Positions 17,624 to 26,093 of a stretch of 64,000 nucleotides of DNA are shown here, piece after piece. Source of the DNA: Klebsiella ornithinolytica NBRC 105727 = ATCC 31898 (lineage in GTDB: Bacteria; Pseudomonadota; Gammaproteobacteria; Enterobacterales; Enterobacteriaceae); NCBI RefSeq assembly GCF_001598295.1, contig NZ_BCYR01000006.1:248001-312000 (forward strand), in the 5' to 3' direction. The notes below the pieces were generated by a model. That model saw nothing but the letters and a program-made list of their open reading frames with translations, made no database searches and had not been told where the DNA came from. How positions within the stretch are numbered: the first letter of the stretch is position 1; every line of letters starts with the position of its first letter. The position numbers were made by a program, and so were the translations under genes.

Positions 17624-18730
17624 ACCACGGCGATGTCATCGTGATCGGTGCCGGGATCGTCGGCGCCGCCTGCGCATGGCAGCTGGCGAAACGCGGGCAA
17701 AAAGTGATTTTGCTCGACGATCGCCAGCCGGGCGCCACTGCAGCCGGCATGGGCCATCTGGTGTGTATGGATGACGATCCCGCCGAACTCGCGCTCTCCG
17801 CCTGGTCACTGGCATGCTGGCGCACCCTCACGCCGCGGATGCCCGAGCGCTGCGCCTGGCGCGGCTGCGGCACTCTGTGGCTGGCGGAAACTCCCCAGGA
17901 GCTGGAGATTGCCCGGGAGAAGCAGCGGCGAATGGCCGCATATCAGGTCTCCAGCGAGATGCAGACCCCCACACAGTTGATGCAGCGAGAACCGCTGCTG
18001 CGTGCCGGCCTGCAGGGTGGGCTGTGGGTGCCCGGCGACGGTATCGTCTATGCCCCTGAAGTCGCGCGCTGGTTTATCGCCGACGCGGGAGACAACCTGA
18101 CCTGTCTCAGCGAAGGCGCCACGGAAATCGCCGAGCCGGCGGTGACGCTGACCAGCGGAAAACGGCTGCGGGCGCCGGCTATCGTGGTCGCCTGCGGCCT
18201 CGGCGCCAATGGGCTGCTGGGGGAAAACTGGCTGCGGCCCAAGAAAGGTCAGCTGGCGATCACCGACCGCTACGGCCCGTTACTCCATCATCAGCTGGTC
18301 GAACTGGGCTACGGCGCCAGCGCCCACGGCGGCGGCACCTCGGTGGCGTTTAACGTGCAGCCGCGCCCCACCGGACAGCTGCTGATCGGCTCTTCGCGGC
18401 AGTTTGATCACTCAGAACGCCAGCTGGATTTGCCGCTGCTGGCACAGATGCTCGACCGTGCCCGGCACTTCCTGCCCCCCCCTCGCCGGGCTGAATATTA
18501 TCCGCTGCTGGAGCGGCTTTCGCGCCGCATCAGAGGACGGAAATCCTCTGATTGGTCCCCACCCGTCACGTCCCGGTCTGTGGCTGGCGCTGGGTCATGA
18601 AGGGCTCGGCGTCACCACCGCCCCCGCCAGCGCGGCGCTACTCGTCGCCCAGCTATTGGGCGAACGCAGTCCGTTAGCCCCCGACGCGTGGCTCCCGGCC
18701 CGCCTGCTGAAAAAAGAGGCTATCGCATGA
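17620..18730 (+). pseudogene. FAD-dependent D-hydroxyproline/D-proline dehydrogenase catalytic subunit, frameshifted in a C8 tract
   Basis: The GTG start at 17620 overlaps the epimerase stop (GTGA). The N-terminal part is a DadA/HcnC-like FAD oxidoreductase with VIVIGAGIVGAACAWQLAKRG. Reading in this frame ends at 18600 in non-homologous sequence. The other frame resumes exactly at a run of eight C (18475-18482) and supplies the expected C terminus: WSGFRAASEDGNPLIGPHP and LALGHEGLGVTTAPASAALL, ending at 18730. With seven C the gene would encode a normal 369-residue protein. It is thus a disrupted gene, a phase-variable one, or a homopolymer sequencing error. The downstream Fe-S subunit start (ATGA) still overlaps the true stop. 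Confidence 0.87.
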
Positions 18731-18990
18731 GCCAGACTATCCCGGTGATGATTGAAGGTGAAAAACGCGATGTGCCGGTGGGAATCAGCGTCGCGGCAGC
18801 GCTGTCATTGACGGCGAATCCCACCACACGCATAGCCGTCGGCGGCCAGCCCCGCGCCCCTTTTTGCGGCATGGGCATTTGCCAGGAGTGTCGGGTGACC
18901 GTCAACGGACGGCGGGTACTGGCCTGCCAGACGCTGTGCCAGCCCGGAATGACGATTGAAAGGAGCTGCCATGCAAACCCTGCGTTGTGA
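18727..18990 (+). CDS. [2Fe-2S] subunit of D-hydroxyproline/opine-type dehydrogenase (HcnA-like)
   Basis: An 87-residue ferredoxin-like protein with cysteines in FCGMGICQEC and ACQTLC, the [2Fe-2S] pattern of the small subunits of three-component D-proline/hydrogen-cyanide synthase-type dehydrogenases. It carries electrons between the two flavin subunits. The ATG at 18727 overlaps the preceding stop by four bases, and its 3' end overlaps the next gene by 20 bp, so the three subunits are translationally coupled. An in-frame start at 18688 would lie inside the preceding gene and is not preferred. Confidence 0.85.
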   Translation: MSQTIPVMIEGEKRDVPVGISVAAALSLTANPTTRIAVGGQPRAPFCGMGICQECRVTVNGRRVLACQTLCQPGMTIERSCHANPAL

Positions 18991-20236
18991 CATTCTGATT
19001 CTCGGCTCCGGCCCGGCGGGTCTCGCCGCCGCGCTGGCGGCCGCATCCTGCGGTAAGCAGGTCGTGATCCTCGACGATAATCCGCGCCCCGGCGGGCAGA
19101 TCTGGCGCGAGGGTCCGCAGGTGCAGCTCCCTGCTCTGGCACGCCGCTACCGGGAAGCCGTTGCCGCGGAGAAAAACATCACCTCGCTGAACGGCGCCCG
19201 GCTTATCGCCCGCCCTTCGGCACATCGCGTCCTGTTCGAAACCGCCGACGACAGCGGGGTTGTCGAATGGCAAAAACTGATCCTCTGCTGCGGCGCACGC
19301 GAACTCTCGCTGCCTTTCCCCGGCTGGACGCTGCCCGGCGTCACCGGCGCCGGGGGGTTACAGGCGCAAATTAAACACGGTCTGACGCTGCGGGGGCAAA
19401 AGGTGGTGATTGCCGGCAGCGGTCCGCTGCTGCTGGCGGTGGCCGCAACGGTGAAAAAAAGCGGAGGTGAAGTTCGACAAATTGTTGAGCAGGCCCCGCT
19501 CAGCGCCTTACTGCGTTTTGGCAGCAGCCTGTGGCGCTGGCCGGAAAAACTTCGCCAGCTGGCCACCCTCGCCCCGCGACGCTATCTCAGCGGTAGTCAG
19601 GTGATTCGCGCCCATGGCGAGACGCAGCTTGAAGCCATTACGCTGCGCGATGCTCGCGGCGTAGAGCGGACAATCGCCTGCCAGCGGCTGGCTATCGGTT
19701 ACGGCCTGGTACCCAATATTGAAACCGCGCTGCACTTCGGCTGCACGATAGCTGACGAGGCAATAGCGGTGAATCGCTGGCAGCAGACCAGCGTCGCCAA
19801 CATCTACGCCGCGGGCGAATGCACCGGCTTCGGTGGCAGCGAACTGGCGCTGGCAGAGGGTGAAATTGCCGGCTTTGCGGCAGCTGACGCCGAGGCTTGC
19901 GCCCAGGCCCACTTTGCCCGTCGCGAGCGCTGGCAGACATTTGCTCAGGCGGTCAACCGCACATTCACCCTGGCAGAGAGCCTGAAAAACGCCTCCACGC
20001 CGGATAGCCTGCTGTGCCGCTGTGAAGATGTGCGCTGCGGCGAAGTAGCCGATGCCGATAGCTGGCACCAGGCAAAACTGACCCGCCGCTGCGGAATGGG
20101 CGCCTGTCAGGGGAAAACCTGCGCGACCACCGCCCGCTGGCTGTACGGCTGGCCGCTACCGCAGCCGCGCGAACCGCTCTCTCCCGCCAGAACCGAAACC
20201 CTTATCGCGCTGGCCGACCCCCGAACGATGCGCTGA
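18971..20236 (+). CDS. NAD(P)/FAD-dependent oxidoreductase subunit with C-terminal Fe-S motif (HcnB-like)
   Basis: This 421-residue subunit carries an N-terminal FAD-binding motif (ILILGSGPAGLAAALAAASCGK), a second dinucleotide-binding motif (VVIAGSGPLLLAVAATVKKSGG), and C-terminal cysteines (LLCRCEDVRCGEV and CGMGACQGKTC) typical of a BFD-like [2Fe-2S] domain. It is the electron-transfer partner in HcnB/LhpE-type dehydrogenases. The ATG at 18971 follows an AGGAG site; five extra upstream codons are possible. It ends 1 bp before the convergent hpaR gene. Confidence 0.86.
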   Translation: MQTLRCDILILGSGPAGLAAALAAASCGKQVVILDDNPRPGGQIWREGPQVQLPALARRYREAVAAEKNITSLNGARLIARPSAHRVLFETADDSGVVEWQKLILCCGARELSLPFPGWTLPGVTGAGGLQAQIKHGLTLRGQKVVIAGSGPLLLAVAATVKKSGGEVRQIVEQAPLSALLRFGSSLWRWPEKLRQLATLAPRRYLSGSQVIRAHGETQLEAITLRDARGVERTIACQRLAIGYGLVPNIETALHFGCTIADEAIAVNRWQQTSVANIYAAGECTGFGGSELALAEGEIAGFAAADAEACAQAHFARRERWQTFAQAVNRTFTLAESLKNASTPDSLLCRCEDVRCGEVADADSWHQAKLTRRCGMGACQGKTCATTARWLYGWPLPQPREPLSPARTETLIALADPRTMR

Positions 20237-20237
20237 T

Positions 20238-20693
20238 CTACTCTTCCTCATCACTTTCATCACTGCGCCCGGCGCCCTGACGGTTGCCGAGCGCAATAAA
20301 CTCTTCCAGCAGCGCGGTCAGCTGCTGCATCTTTTCACTGGTGAACTGCGCTTCAATCAGGCGATAGGCCTCTTCCACCTGCGCCTGCGCGCTTTCATAC
20401 AGCGTGTAGCCCGCCGGCGTCAGCGAAATATACAACTTGCGCTGATCGTTGACCGGCTTGAGACGCAGCACCAGACCGTCGCGCTCCATACGGGTCAGAA
20501 TACCGGTCAGGCTGGGGCGCAGGATGCAGGCGCGGAACGCCAGATCGTGAAAGTCCATCGACGGATTTTCCGCAAGGATGCGCACAATACGCCACTGCTG
20601 CTCGGTGAGATTATGGCGTTTAACGATCGGTCGGAAATGGCCCATCGCCGCTTCCCGCGCCTGCAACAACGCAATGGTTAACGAATCATGCAT
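20238..20693 (-). CDS. hpaR: Homoprotocatechuate degradation operon regulator HpaR (MarR family)
   Basis: This 151-residue MarR-family repressor matches E. coli HpaR closely from its first residues (MHDSLTIALLQAREAAMGHF), through the winged helix (ACILRPSLTGILTRMERDGLV) to the acidic C terminus. It represses the divergent hpaG-to-hpaF/H/I operon and is released by homoprotocatechuate or related aromatics. The ATG at 20693 follows a GAGGG site; a GTG one codon upstream is less likely. Two matching palindromes lie in the adjacent divergent region and are probable operators. Confidence 0.93.
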   Translation of the reverse strand: MHDSLTIALLQAREAAMGHFRPIVKRHNLTEQQWRIVRILAENPSMDFHDLAFRACILRPSLTGILTRMERDGLVLRLKPVNDQRKLYISLTPAGYTLYESAQAQVEEAYRLIEAQFTSEKMQQLTALLEEFIALGNRQGAGRSDESDEEE

Positions 20694-20722
20694 CACATAC
20701 CCTCAACATCGCACTCTTATGT

Positions 20723-20740
20723 TTATTAATAAGTTAATAA
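20723..20740. promoter_or_regulatory. Candidate HpaR operator near hpaR start
   Basis: Perfect palindrome TTATTAA-N4-TTAATAA, 30-47 bp upstream of hpaR. It shares the core ATTAA-N4-TTAAT with the palindrome at 20924-20941, as expected for two operators of one MarR-type dimer serving hpaR autoregulation and hpaG. Confidence 0.65.
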
Positions 20741-20858
20741 TTAGCGCCTATCCTGCCATGACGCAACCGGTTTCTGCACCTGAAAAGTACCAGCCGAGAC
20801 AACAAAAAACCATAACAAACTGATTAATAACATATAAAATTTTATACTGTAAATTTAT

Positions 20859-20874
20859 TGTTAATCAGATCACA
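20859..20874. promoter_or_regulatory. Candidate CRP-binding site in hpaG promoter region
   Basis: TGTTA-ATCAGA-TCACA matches the CRP consensus TGTGA-N6-TCACA at 9 of 10 positions. It lies 57 bp upstream of the start of the palindromic operator at 20924, a spacing that fits activation of the hpa meta-cleavage promoter under carbon limitation, as known for E. coli. Confidence 0.6.
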
Positions 20875-20923
20875 AAACATTCACTTCTGTTTGCCAAACC
20901 CCGCCACAAGGAATAAAAGATGA

Positions 20924-20941
20924 TCATTAACATATTAATGA
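20924..20941. promoter_or_regulatory. Candidate HpaR operator at the hpaG promoter
   Basis: Perfect palindrome TCATTAA-N4-TTAATGA about 42-59 bp upstream of the hpaG1 ATG. It has the same half-site spacing as the palindrome near hpaR. Confidence 0.7.
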
Positions 20942-20982
20942 ATATCCCTTAGCATCCGACATCAGTACCAGAGGAGTGGTGA

Positions 20983-21615
20983 ATGAAAGGTACCATCTTC
21001 GCCGTTGCGCTCAACCATCGCAGCCAGCTTGACGCCTGGCGCGATGCGTTCCAACAGGCCCCTTACAAAACGCCGCCGAAAACCGCGGTCTGGTTTATCA
21101 AACCCCGCAATACCGTCATCGGTGCCGGCGAGGCAATTCCCTATCCGCAGGGTGAAACCGTGCAGAGCGGCGCAACCGTCGCGCTGATTGTCGGCAAAAC
21201 CGCGCGTAAGGTTTCCGCCGACGCCGCCGCCTCTTTTATCGCCGGCTATGCGCTGGCCAATGACGTCAGCCTGCCGGAAGAGAGTTTTTACCGCCCGGCG
21301 ATTAAGGCCAAATGCCGCGATGGCTTCTGCCCGATCGGTTCCCTCGCCCCGGTGGATAGCGTGGACAATCTGACCATCATCACTGAAATCAACGGCCGCG
21401 AGGCCGACAGCTGGAATACCGGCGATCTACAGCGCAATGCCGCCGAACTGTTAAGCGCGCTGAGCGAGTTTGCCACCCTGAATCCCGGCGATGCCATTCT
21501 GATCGGCACCCCTCACGCCCGCGTCACGCTGCAGCCCGGCGATCGCGTGCGGATCCTCGCCGAAGGTTTCCCGGCGCTGGAAAACCCGGTTGTTGCAGAA
21601 GGAGAGCTGGCATGA
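20983..21615 (+). CDS. hpaG1: HpaG1: N-terminal half enzyme of HHDD isomerase/OPET decarboxylase
   Basis: The 210-residue FAH-family protein corresponds to the N-terminal half of the 429-residue fused HpaG (HpcE) of E. coli. Motifs include LPEESFYRPAIKAKCRDGFCPIG and NPGDAILIGTPHARV. It acts after ring cleavage of homoprotocatechuate, in decarboxylation/isomerisation of 5-carboxymethyl-2-hydroxymuconate products. It is a separate gene here: it ends in a stop that overlaps the hpaG2 start (ATGA). A GAGGAG site precedes the ATG. It is the first gene of the HpaR-controlled operon. Confidence 0.9.
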   Translation: MKGTIFAVALNHRSQLDAWRDAFQQAPYKTPPKTAVWFIKPRNTVIGAGEAIPYPQGETVQSGATVALIVGKTARKVSADAAASFIAGYALANDVSLPEESFYRPAIKAKCRDGFCPIGSLAPVDSVDNLTIITEINGREADSWNTGDLQRNAAELLSALSEFATLNPGDAILIGTPHARVTLQPGDRVRILAEGFPALENPVVAEGELA

Positions 21616-22376
21616 AACAGGCACGTATTGAATGGCAAGGCGCTCGCTACGACGTACAGGTCGATGAACGCGACCAGGTTCGCCTCGCCGATGGCACCCT
21701 GCTTCAAGCAGGCGACTTTCGCTGGCTGCCTCCCGCCGACGGAACGCTGTTCGCGCTGGGTCTGAACTATGCCGACCACGCCAGCGAGCTGGAGTTTAAG
21801 CCGCCGGAAGAGCCGCTGGTCTTTATCAAAGCGCCGAACACCTTTATCGGTCATGAACAAGAGTCGGTACGCCCGGACAACGTGGAGTACATGCATTACG
21901 AAGCCGAACTGGTGGTGGTGATAGGCAAAACCGCGCGCCGCGTCGCCGAAGCCGATGCCATGGACTATGTCGCCGGCTACACCGTCTGTAATGACTACGC
22001 CATTCGCGACTATCTGGAAAATTACTACCGGCCGAATCTGCGGGTAAAAAGCCGCGACACCCTGACCCCCATCGGGCCGTGGATCGTGAGCAAAGAGGCG
22101 ATCCCGGATCCGCATAACCTGACTCTGCGCACCTGGGTCAACGGCGAGCTGCGCCAGCAGGGCACGACGGCCGATCTGATCTTCAGCATCCCGTTCCTGA
22201 TCGCTTACCTGAGTGAATTCATGACCCTGCAACCGGGCGACATGATCGCCACCGGCACGCCGAAAGGGCTGTCCGACGTGGTGCCGGGTGACGAAGCGAT
22301 CGTCGAAGTCGAAGGCGTCGGCCGCCTGGTCAACCGCATCATCAGCCAGCAAGCGTATGAGGAGAAGCTGTCATGA
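21612..22376 (+). CDS. hpaG2: HpaG2: C-terminal half enzyme of HHDD isomerase/OPET decarboxylase
   Basis: This 254-residue FAH-fold protein matches the C-terminal half of E. coli HpaG. It shows FALGLNYADHASELEFKPPEEPLVFIK, the metal ligands in EYMHYEAELVVVIG, and NPGD-like LQPGDMIATGTPKGLSDV. About 35 residues before FALGLNYADH have no counterpart in the fused protein and form a new N terminus. The start overlaps the hpaG1 stop and its own stop overlaps the hpaE start by four bases, so the three genes are translationally coupled. Confidence 0.9.
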   Translation: MKQARIEWQGARYDVQVDERDQVRLADGTLLQAGDFRWLPPADGTLFALGLNYADHASELEFKPPEEPLVFIKAPNTFIGHEQESVRPDNVEYMHYEAELVVVIGKTARRVAEADAMDYVAGYTVCNDYAIRDYLENYYRPNLRVKSRDTLTPIGPWIVSKEAIPDPHNLTLRTWVNGELRQQGTTADLIFSIPFLIAYLSEFMTLQPGDMIATGTPKGLSDVVPGDEAIVEVEGVGRLVNRIISQQAYEEKLS

Positions 22377-23839
22377 AAAAAATTAACCATTGGATCAACG
22401 GCAAAAACGTCGCGGGCGCAGAATATTTCCATACCACCAACCCGGCCACCGGCGAAGTGCTGGCGGAAGTCGCCTCCGGCGGTGAAGCCGAAGTGAATCA
22501 GGCCGTTGCCGCCGCGAAAGAAGCGTTCCCGAAATGGGCCAACCTGCCGATGAAAGAGCGCGCGCGCCTGATGCGCCGCCTGGGCGATCTGATTGACCAG
22601 AACGTCCCGGAGATCGCGGCGATGGAAACCGCCGATACCGGCCTGCCGATTCATCAGACCAAAAATGTGCTGATCCCGCGCGCTTCGCACAATTTCGAGT
22701 TTTTCGCCGAAGTGTGCCAGCAGATGAACGGCAAGACCTATCCGGTTGACGACAAGATGCTCAACTACACCCTCGTGCAGCCGGTCGGCGTATGCGCGCT
22801 GGTGTCGCCGTGGAACGTGCCGTTTATGACCGCCACCTGGAAGGTCGCGCCGTGCCTGGCGCTGGGCAATACCGCGGTGCTGAAGATGTCTGAGCTGTCG
22901 CCGTTGACCGCCGATCGTCTGGGCGAACTGGCGCTGGAAGCCGGTATTCCGGCCGGCGTACTCAACGTGGTGCAGGGCTACGGCGCCAGCGCCGGCGATG
23001 CCCTGGTGCGTCATCACGACGTCCGCGCAGTGTCGTTTACCGGTGGTACCGCCACCGGGCGCAACATCATGAAAAATGCCGGCCTGAAGAAGTACTCCAT
23101 GGAGCTGGGCGGTAAATCACCGGTGCTGATTTTTGAAGATGCCGATATCGAGCGCGCGCTGGATGCCGCCCTGTTCACCATCTTCTCAATCAACGGCGAA
23201 CGCTGTACCGCCGGGTCGCGCATCTTCATTCAGCAGAGCATCTACCCGGAATTCGTTAAACGCTTTGCCGAACGCGCTAACCGCCTGCGCGTCGGCGATC
23301 CGACCGATCTGAATACCCAGGTCGGGGCGCTGATCAGCAAGCAGCACTGGGAAAAAGTCTCCGGCTATATTCGCCTCGGCATCGAGGAAGGCGCCACCCT
23401 GCTGGCCGGCGGCCCGGACAAGCCGTCCGATCTGCCTGCGCATCTGCAAGGCGGCAACTTCCTGCGTCCGACGGTGCTGGCGGACGTCGATAACCGCATG
23501 CGCGTCGCGCAAGAAGAGATTTTTGGCCCGGTGGCCTGCCTGCTGCCGTTTAAAGACGAAGCGGAAGGGCTGCGCCTGGCGAACGACATCGAGTATGGCC
23601 TGGCGTCCTACATCTGGACCCAGGACATCAGCAAAGTGCTGCGTCTGGCGCGCGGTATTGAAGCCGGCATGGTGTTCGTCAATACCCAGAACGTCCGCGA
23701 CCTGCGCCAGCCGTTTGGCGGCGTGAAAGCCTCCGGCACCGGCCGCGAAGGCGGCGAGTACAGCTTTGAAGTGTTCGCCGAAATGAAAAACGTCTGTATT
23801 TCCATGGGTGACCATCCGATCCCGAAATGGGGCGTATAA
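22373..23839 (+). CDS. hpaE: 5-carboxymethyl-2-hydroxymuconate semialdehyde dehydrogenase
   Basis: The 488-residue NAD-dependent aldehyde dehydrogenase oxidises the HpaD ring-cleavage product. Standard ALDH motifs are visible: SPWNVPFMTATWKVAP in the cofactor region, the catalytic glutamate in MELGGKSPV, the catalytic cysteine in NGERCTAGSR, and EEIFGPVACLLPF. It matches the length and order of hpaE in E. coli and Salmonella hpa operons. A 71-bp gap with a strong hairpin separates it from hpaD. Confidence 0.93.
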   Translation: MKKINHWINGKNVAGAEYFHTTNPATGEVLAEVASGGEAEVNQAVAAAKEAFPKWANLPMKERARLMRRLGDLIDQNVPEIAAMETADTGLPIHQTKNVLIPRASHNFEFFAEVCQQMNGKTYPVDDKMLNYTLVQPVGVCALVSPWNVPFMTATWKVAPCLALGNTAVLKMSELSPLTADRLGELALEAGIPAGVLNVVQGYGASAGDALVRHHDVRAVSFTGGTATGRNIMKNAGLKKYSMELGGKSPVLIFEDADIERALDAALFTIFSINGERCTAGSRIFIQQSIYPEFVKRFAERANRLRVGDPTDLNTQVGALISKQHWEKVSGYIRLGIEEGATLLAGGPDKPSDLPAHLQGGNFLRPTVLADVDNRMRVAQEEIFGPVACLLPFKDEAEGLRLANDIEYGLASYIWTQDISKVLRLARGIEAGMVFVNTQNVRDLRQPFGGVKASGTGREGGEYSFEVFAEMKNVCISMGDHPIPKWGV

Positions 23840-23851
23840 CCGTCATCCGTC

Positions 23852-23878
23852 GAGCCGCACCCTGGCGGGTTGCGGCTC
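23852..23878. repeat. Intergenic hairpin between hpaE and hpaD
   Basis: GAGCCGCA and TGCGGCTC pair perfectly, with an inner CCC/GGG extension interrupted by one bulged T. No T-run follows, so mRNA processing or differential stability within the operon is more likely than termination. Confidence 0.5.
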
Positions 23879-23910
23879 ATACTATTCAGGTTATGTAAGG
23901 AGAACACCGC

Positions 23911-24768
23911 ATGGGCAAATTAGCGTTAGCCGCCAAAATCACTCACGTGCCGTCAATGTATCTCTCTGAACTGCCGGGGAAAAATCATGGTTGTCGTCAG
24001 GCTGCCATCGACGGCCATAAAGAAATTGGCAAGCGCTGCCGAGAAATGGGCGTCGATACCATTATCGTTTTCGATACCCACTGGCTGGTCAACAGCGCCT
24101 ACCACATTAACTGCGCCGACCATTTCAAAGGCGTCTATACCAGCAACGAACTGCCGCACTTTATCCGCGATATGACCTACGACTACGACGGCAACCCGGA
24201 GCTGGGTCAGATGATTGCCGACGAAGCGGTCAAACTGGGCGTGCGGGCGAAAGCGCACAACATCCCCAGCCTGAAGCTGGAGTACGGCACGCTGGTGCCG
24301 ATGCGCTACATGAACAGCGATAAGCATTTCAAAGTGGTGTCGATTTCCGCGTTCTGCACGGTTCACGATTTTGCCGACAGCCGCAAGCTGGGCGAAGCCA
24401 TCGTTAAAGCCATTGAAAAGTATGACGGTACCGTGGCGGTCTTCGCCAGCGGCTCACTGTCGCACCGCTTTATCGACGACCAGCGCGCCGAAGAGGGGAT
24501 GAACAGCTACACCCGCGAGTTTGATCATCAGATGGATGAACGCGTGGTCAAGCTGTGGCGTGAAGGCAAGTTCAAAGAGTTCTGCACCATGCTGCCGGAA
24601 TATGCCGACTACTGCTACGGCGAAGGCAATATGCACGACACGGTGATGCTGCTCGGCGTGCTCGGCTGGGATAAATATGACGGCAAGGTGGAGTTTATTA
24701 CCGACCTGTTCGCCAGTTCCGGCACCGGCCAGGTCAACGCTGTGTTCCCGCTTCCGGCCCAGGCGTAA
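23911..24768 (+). CDS. hpaD: 3,4-dihydroxyphenylacetate 2,3-dioxygenase
   Basis: The 285-residue extradiol dioxygenase opens the homoprotocatechuate ring using Fe(II). It belongs to the class III (LigB-like) family; motifs include ITHVPSMYLSELPGKNHG, TIIVFDTHWLVNSAYHI and VFASGSLSHRF, which hold probable metal and acid-base histidines. The length matches E. coli HpaD (283). An AAGGAG site precedes the ATG. It is followed after 9 bp by hpaF. Confidence 0.93.
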   Translation: MGKLALAAKITHVPSMYLSELPGKNHGCRQAAIDGHKEIGKRCREMGVDTIIVFDTHWLVNSAYHINCADHFKGVYTSNELPHFIRDMTYDYDGNPELGQMIADEAVKLGVRAKAHNIPSLKLEYGTLVPMRYMNSDKHFKVVSISAFCTVHDFADSRKLGEAIVKAIEKYDGTVAVFASGSLSHRFIDDQRAEEGMNSYTREFDHQMDERVVKLWREGKFKEFCTMLPEYADYCYGEGNMHDTVMLLGVLGWDKYDGKVEFITDLFASSGTGQVNAVFPLPAQA

Positions 24769-24777
24769 GGAGCCACC

Positions 24778-25158
24778 ATGCCGCATTTTATCGCTGAGTG
24801 TACCGACAACATCCGCGAACAGGCTGATTTACCCGGCCTGTTCGCCCAGGTCAATCAGGCGCTGGCCGCTACCGGCATCTTCCCGCTGGGTGGCATCCGC
24901 AGCCGCGCCATCTGGCTGGACACCTGGCAGATGGCCGACGGCAGGCAGGATTACGCCTTCGTGCATATGACGCTGAAAATCGGCAGCGGGCGTAGCCTGG
25001 AGAGCCGTGAAGAGGTCGGCGAAATGCTGTTTGGGCTGATAAAAAGCCACTTCGCCGCTCTGATGGAGAGCCGCTATCTGGCGCTGTCATTTGAGATTGA
25101 AGAACTGCACCCGACGCTGAACTACAAACAGAATAATGTCCACGCCTTGTTTAAATAG
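24778..25158 (+). CDS. hpaF: 5-carboxymethyl-2-hydroxymuconate delta-isomerase
   Basis: A 126-residue tautomerase-superfamily enzyme with the catalytic N-terminal proline directly after the initiator Met (MPHFIAECTDNIREQ). It isomerises the muconate product of HpaE before decarboxylation by HpaG. Conserved segments include FVHMTLKIGSGRSLESREEVG. An AAGGAG site sits 6 bases before the ATG. A repeat-rich 121-bp gap follows before hpaH. Confidence 0.92.
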   Translation: MPHFIAECTDNIREQADLPGLFAQVNQALAATGIFPLGGIRSRAIWLDTWQMADGRQDYAFVHMTLKIGSGRSLESREEVGEMLFGLIKSHFAALMESRYLALSFEIEELHPTLNYKQNNVHALFK

Positions 25159-25197
25159 CGCGCCACCGGGTCGACAACGGCCAGAACAATGTACCAA

Positions 25198-25254
25198 CCG
25201 TAGGCCGGGTAAGCGTAGCGCCACCCGGCGCCGCGACACCGCGACACCGCGACA
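25198..25254. repeat. REP-like palindrome followed by an 8-bp tandem repeat
   Basis: A REP/PU-type element (GTAGGCCGGGTAAGCGTAGC then GCCACCCGGC) lies between hpaF and hpaH. It runs directly into three copies of the octamer CCGCGACA (25231-25254). The tandem part looks like replication-slippage expansion at the repeat's edge. Confidence 0.7.
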
Positions 25255-25279
25255 CCGAACGAGGTAACAGGAAGCCACT

Positions 25280-26083
25280 ATGCTCGATAAACAAACCCGC
25301 ACCCTGATCGCCCAGCGACTGAATCAGGCCGAAAAACAACGTGAGCAGATCCGCGCGATCTCGCTGGATTATCCGTCGATCACCATTGAGGACGCCTACG
25401 CCGTCCAGCGCGAGTGGGTTGAGATGAAGATCGCCGAAGGGCGGGTGCTGAAGGGCCATAAGATCGGCCTGACCTCAAAAGCGATGCAGGCCAGTTCGCA
25501 AATTAGCGAGCCGGACTACGGCGCGCTGCTCGATGATATGTTTTTTCACGACGGTAGCGACATTCCGACCGACCGTTTTATCGTGCCGCGGATTGAAGTC
25601 GAGCTGGCTTTCGTGCTGGCGAAACCGCTGCGTGGTCCGAACTGCACCCTGTTCGACGTCTATAACGCCACCGACTATGTGATCCCGGCGCTGGAGCTGA
25701 TCGACGCCCGCTGCCACAACATCGATCCGCAAACCCAGCGCCCGCGCAAAGTCTTCGACACCATCTCCGATAACGCCGCCAACGCCGGGGTGATCCTCGG
25801 CGGGCGGCCGATTAAGCCCGACGAGCTGGATCTGCGTTGGATCTCCGCCCTGCTGTACCGCAACGGGGTGATCGAAGAGACCGGCGTTGCCGCCGGGGTG
25901 CTCAACCATCCGGCAAACGGCGTCGCCTGGCTGGCGAATAAGCTGGCGCCATACGATGTCCAGCTGGAAGCCGGGCAGATCATCCTCGGCGGCTCGTTTA
26001 CCCGCCCGGTACCGGCGCGTAAGGGTGATACCTTCCACGTCGATTACGGCAACATGGGCGCAATCAGCTGCCGCTTTGTGTAA
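25280..26083 (+). CDS. hpaH: 2-oxo-hept-4-ene-1,7-dioate hydratase
   Basis: A 267-residue MhpD-family hydratase that adds water to 2-oxohept-4-ene-1,7-dioate in the lower homoprotocatechuate path, using a divalent metal. Conserved segments are [28 protein letters not shown], and [18 protein letters not shown] near the C terminus. The length equals E. coli HpaH. It follows the REP-containing gap, and hpaI starts 10 bp after its stop. Confidence 0.93.
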   Translation: MLDKQTRTLIAQRLNQAEKQREQIRAISLDYPSITIEDAYAVQREWVEMKIAEGRVLKGHKIGLTSKAMQASSQISEPDYGALLDDMFFHDGSDIPTDRFIVPRIEVELAFVLAKPLRGPNCTLFDVYNATDYVIPALELIDARCHNIDPQTQRPRKVFDTISDNAANAGVILGGRPIKPDELDLRWISALLYRNGVIEETGVAAGVLNHPANGVAWLANKLAPYDVQLEAGQIILGGSFTRPVPARKGDTFHVDYGNMGAISCRFV

Positions 26084-26093
26084 GGGGAAGATG

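Noticed and set aside
25231-25254. CRISPR-like repeats
   Set aside because: The 8-bp units are contiguous with no spacers.
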